Notes: generated by a model not told the origin, from the sequence alone. Shown: positions 1 to 6,987, counted from the first letter of the stretch. The stretch: DNA of 13,967 bases from Methylacidiphilum sp. (GCA_020718125.1 DYDC01000039.1:1-13967), one strand, 5' to 3'. Translations and numbers: made by a program.

Positions 1-26
1 CGAGGACCCATGCGCGGCGAAACTAG

Positions 27-119
27 CAGGTTGGTCCGGCTTCGGCAACACGCGGTCGCGTGCTGCTTGAGTTGGCGGGCAAACACGGTATGGTTCGCGC
101 GATGATTCGACCGCCATGA
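27..119 (+). CDS. Possible C-terminal tail of an upstream gene (partial)
   Basis: This frame runs open from 27 to a TGA at 117-119 and would end in ...LLELAGKHGMVRAMIRPP. Its stop overlaps the ATG of the following glycosyltransferase in an ATGA arrangement, as is typical of coupled genes in one operon. An in-frame TAG at 24-26 stops it being extended to the window edge, so if it is a real gene end there must be a frameshift nearby or a short internal start such as the GTG at 60. The other two forward frames stop at 70 and about 102. I do not recognise the peptide. The ATGA overlap is the only support. Confidence 0.22.
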   Translation, partial: QVGPASATRGRVLLELAGKHGMVRAMIRPP

Positions 120-720
120 GGATCGTTCGCCTGACGCCCGGCACAGGCGACTGTTTCTGCGGGAGCTGCCTGCGCGACCATGCGCTGGTGAGGGCGTTGC
201 GCCGGCGAGGCCACGACGCGGTCATGGTGCCGCTCCACCTGCCGCTGGTGACGGAGGAGCCGGCCGGCGGGGATGTGCCGATCTTCTATGGCGGGATCAG
301 CGTTTATCTGGAGCAGAAGTTTCCGCATCTCGCAAAGCTGCCGCGCTGGCTGGAGCGCACGCTCAACTCGCCCGCGTTGCTGCGGTTCGCGGCGAACCTT
401 GCCGGCATGACTTCCGCGGCTGACCACGGCGCGATGACGCTCTCGATGCTGCGCGGCGAGGAAGGCCGCCAAGCGGCGGAACTGGAGAAGCTGATTGGCT
501 GGCTGCGCACACAGCCCGCCCCGGACGTGGTTTGCCTTTCCAACTCACTGTTGGCCGGCCTCGCGCGCCGGCTCAAGGCTGCGTTGTGTGTGCCCATCGT
601 TTGCTCGCTGCAGGGCGAGGATTCGTTTCCGGACAGCCTGCCGGAGCCGCATCGCGGGCGAAGATGCCCGAGCCGGGAGAGCAAAAGAAGCAGCCGCCGG
701 CTTGAATCCTTCCGGAACGG
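116..720 (+). pseudogene. Truncated family-4-like glycosyltransferase (N-terminal half only)
   Basis: The first 180 or so residues look like the N-terminal nucleotide-sugar glycosyltransferase (GT-B, GT4-like) fold: MRIVRLTPGTGDCFCGSCLRDH, then a beta strand with an RRRGHDAVMVPLHLPL-type segment, and later VCLSNSLLAGLARRLK and VPIVCSLQGEDSFPDSLPEPHR. Family members usually run to about 400 residues or more, with a C-terminal donor-binding domain. Here recognisable sequence stops at the His-Arg codons 650-655. The reading frame stays open to 1078 only because it then runs antisense through the LarA-like gene, and that stretch (ESKRSSRRLESFRNGQ...) has no protein-like character. One of the other forward frames stops at 703-705. 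No donor-binding half is found in any frame, so this is a truncation and not a single frameshift. The product is probably inactive. The start ATG at 116 overlaps a possible upstream stop. Confidence 0.6.
655..670. repeat. Small hairpin at the glycosyltransferase break point
   Basis: CGGGC, a GAAGAT loop and GCCCG form a perfect 5-bp GC stem. It begins at the exact codon where glycosyltransferase similarity ends. GC-rich 'gggc...gccc' palindromes of this sort are common intergenic elements in Verrucomicrobiota (recollection). It may be the remnant of such an element or simply chance in GC-rich DNA. The 50 bases up to the end of the LarA-like gene hold nothing I recognise. Confidence 0.3.
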
Positions 721-1986
721 TCAGAATGCCGCCACCAGGTCGCCGTTTGCGTCGAACGCCAGCGGCTGTAGTTCACCCACGGCCCTCAAGTCCGCCCGGC
801 GCCTCGTCTCCTCCAGATACGCCTCGCTCGCCAGCAGCGCCTCGCAGCTCACCGTGTTCTTGATCCACAGCGCCTTCACCCGCCGCGTGTCCGGCAGGCC
901 GCTCGTGGCCAGCGCCACCTCCAGCGCCTCGCGGTCCGTCGGCAGATGGATCGGCACGCGCGCGTTCACCGGCGTCAGCGCCGTGATCGCGTTCACCCAT
1001 GTCGCCTTCTCGTCCATCGCCCGCAACAGCCGGTCATGGATGAAATCCGCCAGCCCCACGCCCGTCGCGTTGCCGTAACTGTCCGGATGCAGCGAGCGCG
1101 CATAGACGCGCCGCACCGCGTTTGGGCCAGGCTTCAGGAAACTTCCCTCCGGCTCGCGCCGGATCACGTTCGTGTCGAGGCCCGTGCCGCTGAGGTTCTT
1201 GCCGATCTCGTCCACGATCAACAGGTCCACCTCATCGAACGGCAGCCGCGGCATCAACTGCCGCGCCTCATCGAGCAGCTTCGGCTCTTCCCGCTCCAGT
1301 TCCGCCGCGGACACCGCAACCACACGTGCCGTGCCATGCGCTGGGTTCTCGATGATGCCGACGCCGAACGCCACCTTGCTCAACTTCAGCACCTCCCGCC
1401 CCGCCGCCAGCAGCACCCGGTCGTGGCGCATCCGCGCGCTGGCCTGATGGAACTGATGCGCGCCCTTCTGTTTGCCCAGTCCGATGGCGCACATCTTCAT
1501 CAACCCGCTCTCCACCGGCCCGTGAAAATCCGTGTGCGGCTTGATCCGGTTTACCACCACCACCGCGTCCGCGCCCGCCGCGTTCTTGTCCTGATAAACG
1601 ATGAACCCCAACTCCGGGTCGCGCTCCAGTTCCACCACCTCCATGCTGCTCTGGATAGGCACGCCCATCGCCGCCTCCGTGATGCCGTAACGCGCCAGCA
1701 CGTCGCGCTGTCCCTCCGCCGTCGCCCCGCCGTGACTGCCCATCGCCGGCACGATGAACGGCTTCGCGCCCAGCCGCTTCAACTCCTCGCAAACCGCCCG
1801 CACGATCACGTCATGGTTCGTGATGCCGCGGCTGCCAGCTCCCACGGCCACCGTCATGCCGCCTTTGACAAACTTCGACGCCGGCAACGCCGCCATCGCC
1901 GCCCGCGTCGCCGCCACCGGGTCCGCCAAGCTCGGCGCGTCGAAAAGCTGCTGAAGCCGGAAGAATCTTGGAAACTGTTCGCTCAT
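721..1986 (-). CDS. LarA/DUF2088-family nickel-pincer-type isomerase (lactate racemase-like)
   Basis: A 421-residue protein of the lactate racemase (LarA) superfamily, cytoplasmic. Known members use a nickel-pincer nucleotide cofactor to racemise or epimerise 2-hydroxyacids; the substrate of this subgroup is not known to me. The N-terminal half carries a glycine-rich segment (VAVGAGSRGI, 47-55) and GSHGG (83-87, His85). The middle carries RIKPHTDFHG (147-156, His151 and His155) followed by GLGKQKGAHQFHQ (169-181; Lys172/Lys174, His177, His180). These are plausible counterparts of the catalytic histidines, the pincer-bearing lysine and the nickel ligand of LarA. The C-terminal half (VDLLIVDEIGKNLSGTGLDTNV) closes the domain. 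The start ATG at 1984-1986 has no strong ribosome binding site. The stop is at 721-723. No cofactor-making larB, larC or larE genes lie in the window. No convincing promoter was found between this gene and the palindrome upstream. Confidence 0.8.
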   Translation of the reverse strand: MSEQFPRFFRLQQLFDAPSLADPVAATRAAMAALPASKFVKGGMTVAVGAGSRGITNHDVIVRAVCEELKRLGAKPFIVPAMGSHGGATAEGQRDVLARYGITEAAMGVPIQSSMEVVELERDPELGFIVYQDKNAAGADAVVVVNRIKPHTDFHGPVESGLMKMCAIGLGKQKGAHQFHQASARMRHDRVLLAAGREVLKLSKVAFGVGIIENPAHGTARVVAVSAAELEREEPKLLDEARQLMPRLPFDEVDLLIVDEIGKNLSGTGLDTNVIRREPEGSFLKPGPNAVRRVYARSLHPDSYGNATGVGLADFIHDRLLRAMDEKATWVNAITALTPVNARVPIHLPTDREALEVALATSGLPDTRRVKALWIKNTVSCEALLASEAYLEETRRRADLRAVGELQPLAFDANGDLVAAF

Positions 1987-2050
1987 GACCGCGCCACGCT
2001 ACGCCGCGCCTTCCGTGCGGACAAGAGCGGAGTCACGGCAGGGAAATCTA

Positions 2051-2180
2051 GCTGGGAGCGGCGACATTCTTGTCGCCGAAGAGTGGGCCGCGCGTCCCGC
2101 GCGGCAATTGTCAACGATTGGCCGTGCGGGACGCACGGCCCACTCTTGTATTGGGCGACAGGAATGTCGCCGCTCCCAGC
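2051..2180. repeat. Nested palindromic repeat, copy 1 (with inner palindrome)
   Basis: Outer arms of 27 nt (2051-2077 and 2154-2180) are inverted repeats of each other with 26 of 27 positions matching. Each arm also folds on itself: GGCGACATTCTTGTCGCC on the left and GGCGACAGGAATGTCGCC on the right, each a 7-bp stem with a 4-nt loop. Between the arms lies a second, unrelated palindrome (2080-2146). The element fills most of the 199-bp space between the exbD stop (2186) and the LarA-like start (1986), so it sits just downstream of the TonB operon. It encodes nothing; open frames across it give spurious SGWERRHSCR-type peptides. Copy 2 is at 8226-8301. Likely a REP/BIME-like or non-autonomous mobile palindrome, possibly acting as a transcript end. 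Confidence 0.85.
2080..2146. repeat. Inner palindrome within repeat copy 1
   Basis: Arms 2080-2105 and 2121-2146 pair at 24 of 26 positions around a 15-nt centre (2106-2120). Each arm again contains its own hairpin: GCCGCGCG-TCC-CGCGCGGC on the left and GCCGTGCG-GGA-CGCACGGC on the right, each an 8-bp stem. The two mismatches between the arms (C/T and G/A) are matched by a compensating change inside each arm, so both local hairpins stay perfect. This palindrome is absent from copy 2. Confidence 0.8.
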
Positions 2181-2185
2181 CAGAC

Positions 2186-2605
2186 CTAGCGTCCGCCCGC
2201 TGCATTTGCCGAGCGTGTGAACGTGTTGATGGTCTGGATGCCGGCTTGGTTGGCGGCGTCCACGATGCCGATGACGAGGTCGAGGGTGGTCTTCTGGTCG
2301 GCGCGAAGTTCGAGGACAGTGTCGGGATTCTTCGCCTTGGCGTCGCGGAGGCGCTGGCCGAGGGCGTCGGCGGCGATCGGCTCGGCGTTGAGGAACATCT
2401 TGCCGTCGGGGGCCAGCGTGAGCACAAGGCCCTGCTCGCGCTGGACTTCCTTGCCGGTCTTGGACTTCGGGAGCGTGATCTGGACGGCGGGCTGGCGGAT
2501 GAACGTCGTCGTCACCATGAAGAAGATCAGGAGCACCACGAGGATGTCAATGAGCGCGACGATGATGATCGTCGGGGCGCGCTTGGGTTTGCTGTAGAAC
2601 TTCAT
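2186..2605 (-). CDS. exbD: ExbD/TolR-family biopolymer transport protein
   Basis: A 139-residue inner-membrane protein that works with ExbB to pass proton motive force to a TonB-type protein. A short basic N-terminus (MKFYSKPKRAP) is followed by a single membrane helix at about 12-34 (TIIIVALIDILVVLLIFFMV) carrying Asp20, the counterpart of the proton-carrying Asp25 of E. coli ExbD. The rest is the periplasmic domain (ITLPKSK..., VLTLAPDGKMFLN, LRADQKTTLDLVIGIVDAANQAGI), normal in length. It is the last gene of the run TonB-ExbB-ExbD, 106 bp after exbB with an imperfect inverted repeat in the gap. The ATG at 2603-2605 is the natural start. The nested palindrome begins five bases past its stop. 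Confidence 0.93.
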   Translation of the reverse strand: MKFYSKPKRAPTIIIVALIDILVVLLIFFMVTTTFIRQPAVQITLPKSKTGKEVQREQGLVLTLAPDGKMFLNAEPIAADALGQRLRDAKAKNPDTVLELRADQKTTLDLVIGIVDAANQAGIQTINTFTRSANAAGGR

Positions 2606-2617
2606 CAGCGTTCTTCA

Positions 2618-2696
2618 GCCACAAGAAGCACAGGACGCACAAGGGACATCTGTTTCGAGGCGGGCGTCATCTTGTGCTCCTTGTGCCTTTTGTGGC
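2618..2696. repeat. Imperfect inverted repeat between exbB and exbD
   Basis: Arms of 26 nt at 2618-2643 and 2671-2696 pair at 21 of 26 positions, starting GCCACAA and rich in GCACAAG steps. They occupy most of the 106-bp space between exbB and exbD. Composition is clearly lower in GC than the surrounding genes. RNA from either strand could form a long stem with a 27-nt loop. It may lower exbD expression relative to exbB or act as an RNA processing site. It may instead be a dispersed intergenic repeat; no second copy is present in the window. Confidence 0.55.
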
Positions 2697-2711
2697 CAAA
2701 CAAAGCCATTC

Positions 2712-3362
2712 TCACCGTGAGCCTGTCGTATCGGCGTGCTCGTGGTTCTCCCGATATAACTTCGCCAGCAGATCGCTGGTCATGCTCTCCATCTCGACCA
2801 TCATGCGCTCGACCCGGCGGTTGAAGTAGCTCCAGCCGATGAGGGCGACGATGGCGATGAGCAGACCGAAGAAGGTGCAGTTCAGGGCGTGGCTGATGCC
2901 GATGCCCAGCCCCGTGGTGCCGGAGTCGGCGGCGATGTGGCCGATGTCCTTGAAGAGGTATTTCAGGCCGCCGAGGGTGCCGAGCAGGCCCAATAGCGGC
3001 GAGATGCCGGTAATGACTTCCAGCCAGACTAGGCCATGCTCCAGTCTCATGGCCTCGGCCCGCGCGCGGGTCTGGACGGCCTCGATGTTCTCGTTCTTGG
3101 GCCAGTCGAGGTGGCTGATGACCACGCGGACGATGGCGCCGAGGGAGCTGCGGTCGTGTTCGGCGAGCGCGTCGAGTTTCGCGGCGCCCTCTCCGGGCCG
3201 CAGTCCCTCGATGGCCTCGGCCAGCATCTGCGGCATGACGCGGGCGCGGCGCAGGGCGATGCAGCGTTCGATGATGATGGCGATGGCAACGATGGAGGCC
3301 ACCGTCAACGGCACCATGATGGGGCCGCCTTCACTGAAGAAATCAACCAACCAGGTCCACAT
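2712..3362 (-). CDS. exbB: ExbB/TolQ/MotA-family proton channel protein
   Basis: A 216-residue inner-membrane protein with the ExbB layout: membrane helix 1 at about 15-34 after a short periplasmic N-terminus, a cytoplasmic stretch at about 35-110, helix 2 at about 112-134 containing PLLGLLGTLGGL (122-133; Thr129 matches Thr148 of E. coli ExbB), and helix 3 at about 155-180 (GIGISHALNCTFFGLLIAIV). With ExbD it forms the proton-driven motor for a TonB-type protein. His158 stands where E. coli ExbB and TolQ have a glutamate (GIAEAL there, GISHAL here), while the following Thr163 is kept. A good Shine-Dalgarno (GAGGA) lies about nine bases before the ATG at 3360-3362. It starts 12 bases after the TonB-like stop, which points to co-transcription. 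Confidence 0.92.
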   Translation of the reverse strand: MWTWLVDFFSEGGPIMVPLTVASIVAIAIIIERCIALRRARVMPQMLAEAIEGLRPGEGAAKLDALAEHDRSSLGAIVRVVISHLDWPKNENIEAVQTRARAEAMRLEHGLVWLEVITGISPLLGLLGTLGGLKYLFKDIGHIAADSGTTGLGIGISHALNCTFFGLLIAIVALIGWSYFNRRVERMMVEMESMTSDLLAKLYRENHEHADTTGSR

Positions 3363-3374
3363 GCTTTGCTGTCC

Positions 3375-4463
3375 TCAATAAACGTAAACGTTGAACTCGA
3401 CGCTGATGTCGAGGTGGTCGCCGCCGAGCAGCTTCAACTCGTCGGGCCACGGCTCGAACGGCGCGCAGTCGAGCACCGACTTCTGGCAATAGCTTGCCAG
3501 AATACTGCTGGCGGTGTTTTGGGCAACGACCAAATTCGCGACGCGGCCGTCGGGGAAGAGCCGGAAGTCGAGCTTGACCTTGCCCGGCGCGCCGTCGGTG
3601 TAGAACTGGTCGAGCAACAGCGTCCATCGCCGGCCGATTTGGGCGAACATTTTCTTGCTGTAAGCGCCTTGGGGCATGCCGGTGACGTTGAGCGCCACGG
3701 GGCCGCGCCGATCCACGCCGCCCTCGGTGCGCGAGGCCATCGTGGGAATCTCGCGGTCGCTCGACGGCGTCGGCTGCGCTTCCGGGCGCAAACCGATGCC
3801 GGTGGCCTCCATGCGAAACTGTGGCGTCGGCTCGGTCGTCGCGGGGACCGGTTGTTCCCTGGCGGCGGGCTTCGCCTCCTGCGGGCCGGCGGCTGGCGGC
3901 GCCATGCGCAACGGTTCCGGCGCGGTGATGCCCTCTTTCGGGGCGGGTGGTTGCGGCCGGGCTTGGGGCGCGGGCTGCGAACGCATCGCGATCTGTGGCG
4001 GCGTGGGCGTGGCGGCGGGCTTCGGCGCGGCCTGCGGGGACGGCTGCGCGCGCGGCGCGGACGGCGGCGGCTGGGCGCGGCTTGTCAGGCGCGCGTCGGT
4101 GGTTTCAAGCGTGCCTTTGGCGCGGCCATCTATCTTTGGGATGTCGGCGCTGCGCGCGAGCGGTGTTGGGTTTGCAGCGAGCGACGAGCGGTCGGAAAAG
4201 AACCGCGGGCTGGCCGGCTTGGCGAGCGTGGCCTGCGTCGCGTCCACCTCGATGAAACTGAGCTTGGGCGGCTGTTGGATCTTCCGCAGCGCGCGCGCCT
4301 GGGCGGATTGCTTGGCCAGTTGTTGCGGGCTGACGCTGCGGGAGAAGACTTGGGTGAAGAACTTCACGATCTGGGTGGAGGCGTGGAACCACGCCACGCT
4401 GAGGTGCAGGACCAGCGAGATGATGATGGCCAGGGAGATGCGTTGTTGATAGGGACTCATCAT
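3375..4463 (-). CDS. TonB-like energy-transducing protein
   Basis: A 362-residue protein anchored in the inner membrane and spanning the periplasm. The N-terminal helix (about 9-27) contains S16-LVL-H20, the same Ser-x3-His spacing as the functional Ser16/His20 of E. coli TonB. A long spacer rich in Pro, Ala and Gln (about 130-235, with repeated QPxPxA-type steps) is typical of TonB and TolA. The C-terminal part (about 265-362: MFAQIGRRWTLLLDQ, VKLDFRLFPDGRVANLVV, ending FNVYVY) resembles a TonB/TolA C-terminal domain but is divergent. ExbB and ExbD follow directly, which supports the role. The ATG at 4461-4463 overlaps the stop of the permease upstream (ATGA), so translation is probably coupled; a second ATG follows at once. 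No TonB-dependent receptor lies in the window to name the substrate. Confidence 0.8.
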   Translation of the reverse strand: MMSPYQQRISLAIIISLVLHLSVAWFHASTQIVKFFTQVFSRSVSPQQLAKQSAQARALRKIQQPPKLSFIEVDATQATLAKPASPRFFSDRSSLAANPTPLARSADIPKIDGRAKGTLETTDARLTSRAQPPPSAPRAQPSPQAAPKPAATPTPPQIAMRSQPAPQARPQPPAPKEGITAPEPLRMAPPAAGPQEAKPAAREQPVPATTEPTPQFRMEATGIGLRPEAQPTPSSDREIPTMASRTEGGVDRRGPVALNVTGMPQGAYSKKMFAQIGRRWTLLLDQFYTDGAPGKVKLDFRLFPDGRVANLVVAQNTASSILASYCQKSVLDCAPFEPWPDELKLLGGDHLDISVEFNVYVY

Positions 4464-5584
4464 CGTCCCGCCAGTCGCTGCCAGAGGAAATGGCGGAACA
4501 GCACCTTCAGCGTCGAGGTCAGCGGCACGGCCAGCAGCACGCCGAAAAAGCCCAGCAGTTTGCCCCAGATCAGGATCGAGAGGACCACCGCCACCGGGTG
4601 CAGCCCCGTTTTCCCGCCGACGATCTTGGGGGCCAGGAGCAGGTTCTCGATCAGGTGAACGCCAAAGCAGACGCCGATGGCGGCGGCTGGATGTTTCCAG
4701 TCGCCATATTGCGCGTAGGCGATGAGAGTCGCGGGGATTGCGCCGGCAATGATGCCGAAGAACGGCACGAGGTCGAACACGCCCACCCAGATGCCCAGCA
4801 ACAGCGCGAAGTCAATCCGCGCGACGTAGAACCCGGCGGCGGCCAGCGCGCCGACGCAGGCCGCCACGATGCACTGCCCGCGGAAGAACGCCTTGACCTG
4901 GTCGTTGATCTCCTGCAGCAGGTGGATGATGTCCTGCCGGACACGGTGATTTGCCACCGGCACATAGAGTTTCCAAGTGGACGCGAAAAACTCGCGGTCG
5001 GTGAGGAAATAGTAGATGTAAACCGGGATGATCAGGAAGCTGACCAGCGCGCCCAGCCAACTCAGCGCACCGGACAGGAAAGAGAGCAGGTGTTCGGAGA
5101 TGGCCGCGGTGGCCTTGGGCATCTCGGCTTTGACCGTCGCGATGGCGGCGTTGACGGATCCCTCCCATGCCGGCGGCATCTCCAACTGCCGGACGCGCTC
5201 GACATAGTCCGAGGCCTTCGTAACGATGAGCTTGAAGTAGCCCGGCGTCCGTGCCGCGAAGTCAGTCAACTCCTGGATCATCGCAGGGAGGGCCACTGCC
5301 AGCGCCATCGCCACCAACAGCGAGCCGGCGCCAAACACCACCAGCACGGCCCGCGAGCGTGGCCAGCCGCGTTTGTCATGCAGCCAATTCACGGGCGGCG
5401 ACAGCAGGTAAGCCGCCAGGCCGCCGATGGCCACCGGGATGAGCACCGACTGTAGCAGCCACAGGACGCGTGCCACGGCGACCAGCGCGCCGGCGGCGAG
5501 GGCCAGCATGAACGCCAGGGCCAGCGCGACCACCGCGTTGGTCAGGACTTTCCGCTGCCAGGGAGTGAACAGTTCGGGATCCAT
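4460..5584 (-). CDS. AI-2E family transporter (PerM/YhhT-like permease)
   Basis: A 374-residue polytopic membrane protein of the AI-2E/PerM family. Two helices near the N-terminus (about 15-60), one at about 77-100, a soluble segment at about 100-180, then the conserved C-terminal core of helices: FLIIPVYIYYFLTDREFF, LLGIWVGVFDLVPFFGIIAGAIPA, HLIENLLLAPKIVGGKTGLHPVAVVLSILIWGKLLGFFGVLLAVPL. The PFFG and GLHP(V) segments are family hallmarks. Members export a range of solutes, so the name does not imply quorum sensing. I chose the ATG at 5582-5584 (MDPELF); an in-frame start at 5737 would overlap the nuclease gene by 149 bases and adds only an arginine-rich peptide. The gene starts four bases after the nuclease stop, and its own stop overlaps the TonB-like start. 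Confidence 0.88.
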   Translation of the reverse strand: MDPELFTPWQRKVLTNAVVALALAFMLALAAGALVAVARVLWLLQSVLIPVAIGGLAAYLLSPPVNWLHDKRGWPRSRAVLVVFGAGSLLVAMALAVALPAMIQELTDFAARTPGYFKLIVTKASDYVERVRQLEMPPAWEGSVNAAIATVKAEMPKATAAISEHLLSFLSGALSWLGALVSFLIIPVYIYYFLTDREFFASTWKLYVPVANHRVRQDIIHLLQEINDQVKAFFRGQCIVAACVGALAAAGFYVARIDFALLLGIWVGVFDLVPFFGIIAGAIPATLIAYAQYGDWKHPAAAIGVCFGVHLIENLLLAPKIVGGKTGLHPVAVVLSILIWGKLLGFFGVLLAVPLTSTLKVLFRHFLWQRLAGR

Positions 5585-5588
5585 AATG

Positions 5589-6983
5589 TTAGAACTCGAT
5601 GCAGTCGTTGAGCGCCGGCACGCGCACTCGCGCCTTCGGAAACATCTCCCGCAGCGCCGCCGCCAGCGCGTTGCTCTGGTCCGGCTCGCCGTGCACCACG
5701 CAGATGTCGCGGAGCGGTCCGGTGGTCTTGCGGGCAAAATCGTGCAGTTCGCCGCGGTCGGCGTGCGCGCTGAACGCGCTCATCACCTCGACGCGGGCCT
5801 TGACCTCATGCTCCTCGCCGAAGATGCGCACGACCTTGTCGCCGGCAATGAGCCGCGCGCCCAGCGTATGCGCCGCGCAGAAGCCGGCCATCAGGATCGT
5901 GTTTCGCTCGTCACCGATGTTGTTCTTCAGGTGATGCCGGATGCGGCCCGCCTCCGCCATGCCCGACGCCGAGAGGATGATGCACGGCTCCTTCAGGTCA
6001 TTGAGTGCCATGGACTGCCGCACGTCGCGGATGTAGGTGAGGTTGTTCATGCCGAACGGGTTCCGGCCCGCGCGCAGGAACTCGTAGGTGTCGGCGTTGA
6101 AACATTCGGGGTGCAGCCGGAAAATTTCCGTGGCGTTCACCGCCAGCGGGCTGTCCACGTAGATCGGCAGCGCCGGGATGCATTTGTTCTCCACAAGCTG
6201 GTGCAGCGCATAGACCAGATGCTGTGTGCGGCCCACCGCAAACGACGGGATGATGACCTTGCCGCGCCGCTCCAGCGCGCGGTTGATGATGGCGCACAGC
6301 CGTTCGTTGATGCCGATCATCGGCTCGTGCTCGCGGTTGCCGTAGGTGCTCTCGATGATGAGCACGTCGGCATCCTCGACCGGCTTCGGGTCGCGCAGCA
6401 GCGGATGCCCGCCCCGGCCCAGGTCGCCGCTGAAGGCAATGCGCCGCATGGCGCCGTTCTCACGCACGTCGAGATAAACCTCCGCGGAGCCGAGGATGTG
6501 TCCCGCGTCGCGGAAGGTGACCTCGACGTTGTCAGCCACGGGCTGGGGCCGGTCGTAGCCCACGGCGACGAACTGCCGCATCGCCATCTCGGCCTCGGTC
6601 TCGGTGTAAAGCGCCTGCACGGACGGCAGGCCCTTCTTGGCGCGCTTTTTCGAGACGAACGCCGCGTCCGCACGCTGCACCGCCGCGCTGTCCTGCAGCA
6701 TCACACTGGCCAGGTCGCGAGTGCCGTGCGTGGCGTAGATGTTGCCGTTAAACCCCTGCTTCACCAGCGTCGGGATGGCCCCGCTGTGGTCAATGTGCGC
6801 GTGGCTCAACGCCATCGCGTGCAACTGTCGCGGGTCGAAAGCAAACTGGCCGTTGCGGGCGGTGGACTCGTCGCGTTTGCCCTGATACATGCCGCACTCC
6901 ACCAGCAACCGCGTGCCGTTGGTTTCGAGCACGTGGCGTGAACCGGTAGTGGTCTGCGCCGCGCCGTGGAAGTGCCATTTCAT
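5589..6983 (-). CDS. Beta-CASP metallo-beta-lactamase RNA nuclease family protein
   Basis: A 464-residue cytoplasmic protein of the CPSF73/RNase J-like beta-CASP group, predicted to cut or trim RNA with two zinc ions. It opens MKWHFHGAAQTTTGSRH. HAHIDH at 61-66 is motif II of the metallo-beta-lactamase fold. DAGHILGSA and FSGDLGRGG supply further metal ligands, and IESTYGNREH precedes the beta-CASP insertion. The C-terminal signature follows as PSFAVGRTQ, SASGMAEAGRIRHHL, FSAHADRGEL and VVHGEP. Length is normal for bacterial YSH1-type members. I chose the ATG at 6981-6983 because family members begin here and a promoter candidate (7010-7039) lies upstream. An in-frame ATG at 7052 would add 23 residues, a signal-like MMLLLVSTAATG... 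stretch. It heads the run leading into the permease and TonB genes. Confidence 0.9.
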   Translation of the reverse strand: MKWHFHGAAQTTTGSRHVLETNGTRLLVECGMYQGKRDESTARNGQFAFDPRQLHAMALSHAHIDHSGAIPTLVKQGFNGNIYATHGTRDLASVMLQDSAAVQRADAAFVSKKRAKKGLPSVQALYTETEAEMAMRQFVAVGYDRPQPVADNVEVTFRDAGHILGSAEVYLDVRENGAMRRIAFSGDLGRGGHPLLRDPKPVEDADVLIIESTYGNREHEPMIGINERLCAIINRALERRGKVIIPSFAVGRTQHLVYALHQLVENKCIPALPIYVDSPLAVNATEIFRLHPECFNADTYEFLRAGRNPFGMNNLTYIRDVRQSMALNDLKEPCIILSASGMAEAGRIRHHLKNNIGDERNTILMAGFCAAHTLGARLIAGDKVVRIFGEEHEVKARVEVMSAFSAHADRGELHDFARKTTGPLRDICVVHGEPDQSNALAAALREMFPKARVRVPALNDCIEF

Positions 6984-6987
6984 CGGG

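Noticed and set aside
946..2220. Long plus-strand reading frame rich in Arg and His
   Set aside because: It lies antisense to the LarA-like gene, has low-complexity RHRRQRR-type composition, and runs into the palindromic repeat. It is a by-product of high GC.
3036..4658. Plus-strand frame of 540 codons over the exbB and TonB-like genes
   Set aside because: It is antisense to well-supported genes, with Arg/Gly-rich composition and no domain.
4460..5584. Quorum-sensing role from the AI-2E family name
   Set aside because: The family exports varied solutes, and no luxS or lsr-type genes are present in the window.
5427..6941. Plus-strand frame of 504 codons over the nuclease gene
   Set aside because: It is antisense to a protein with clear catalytic motifs and shows no domain of its own.
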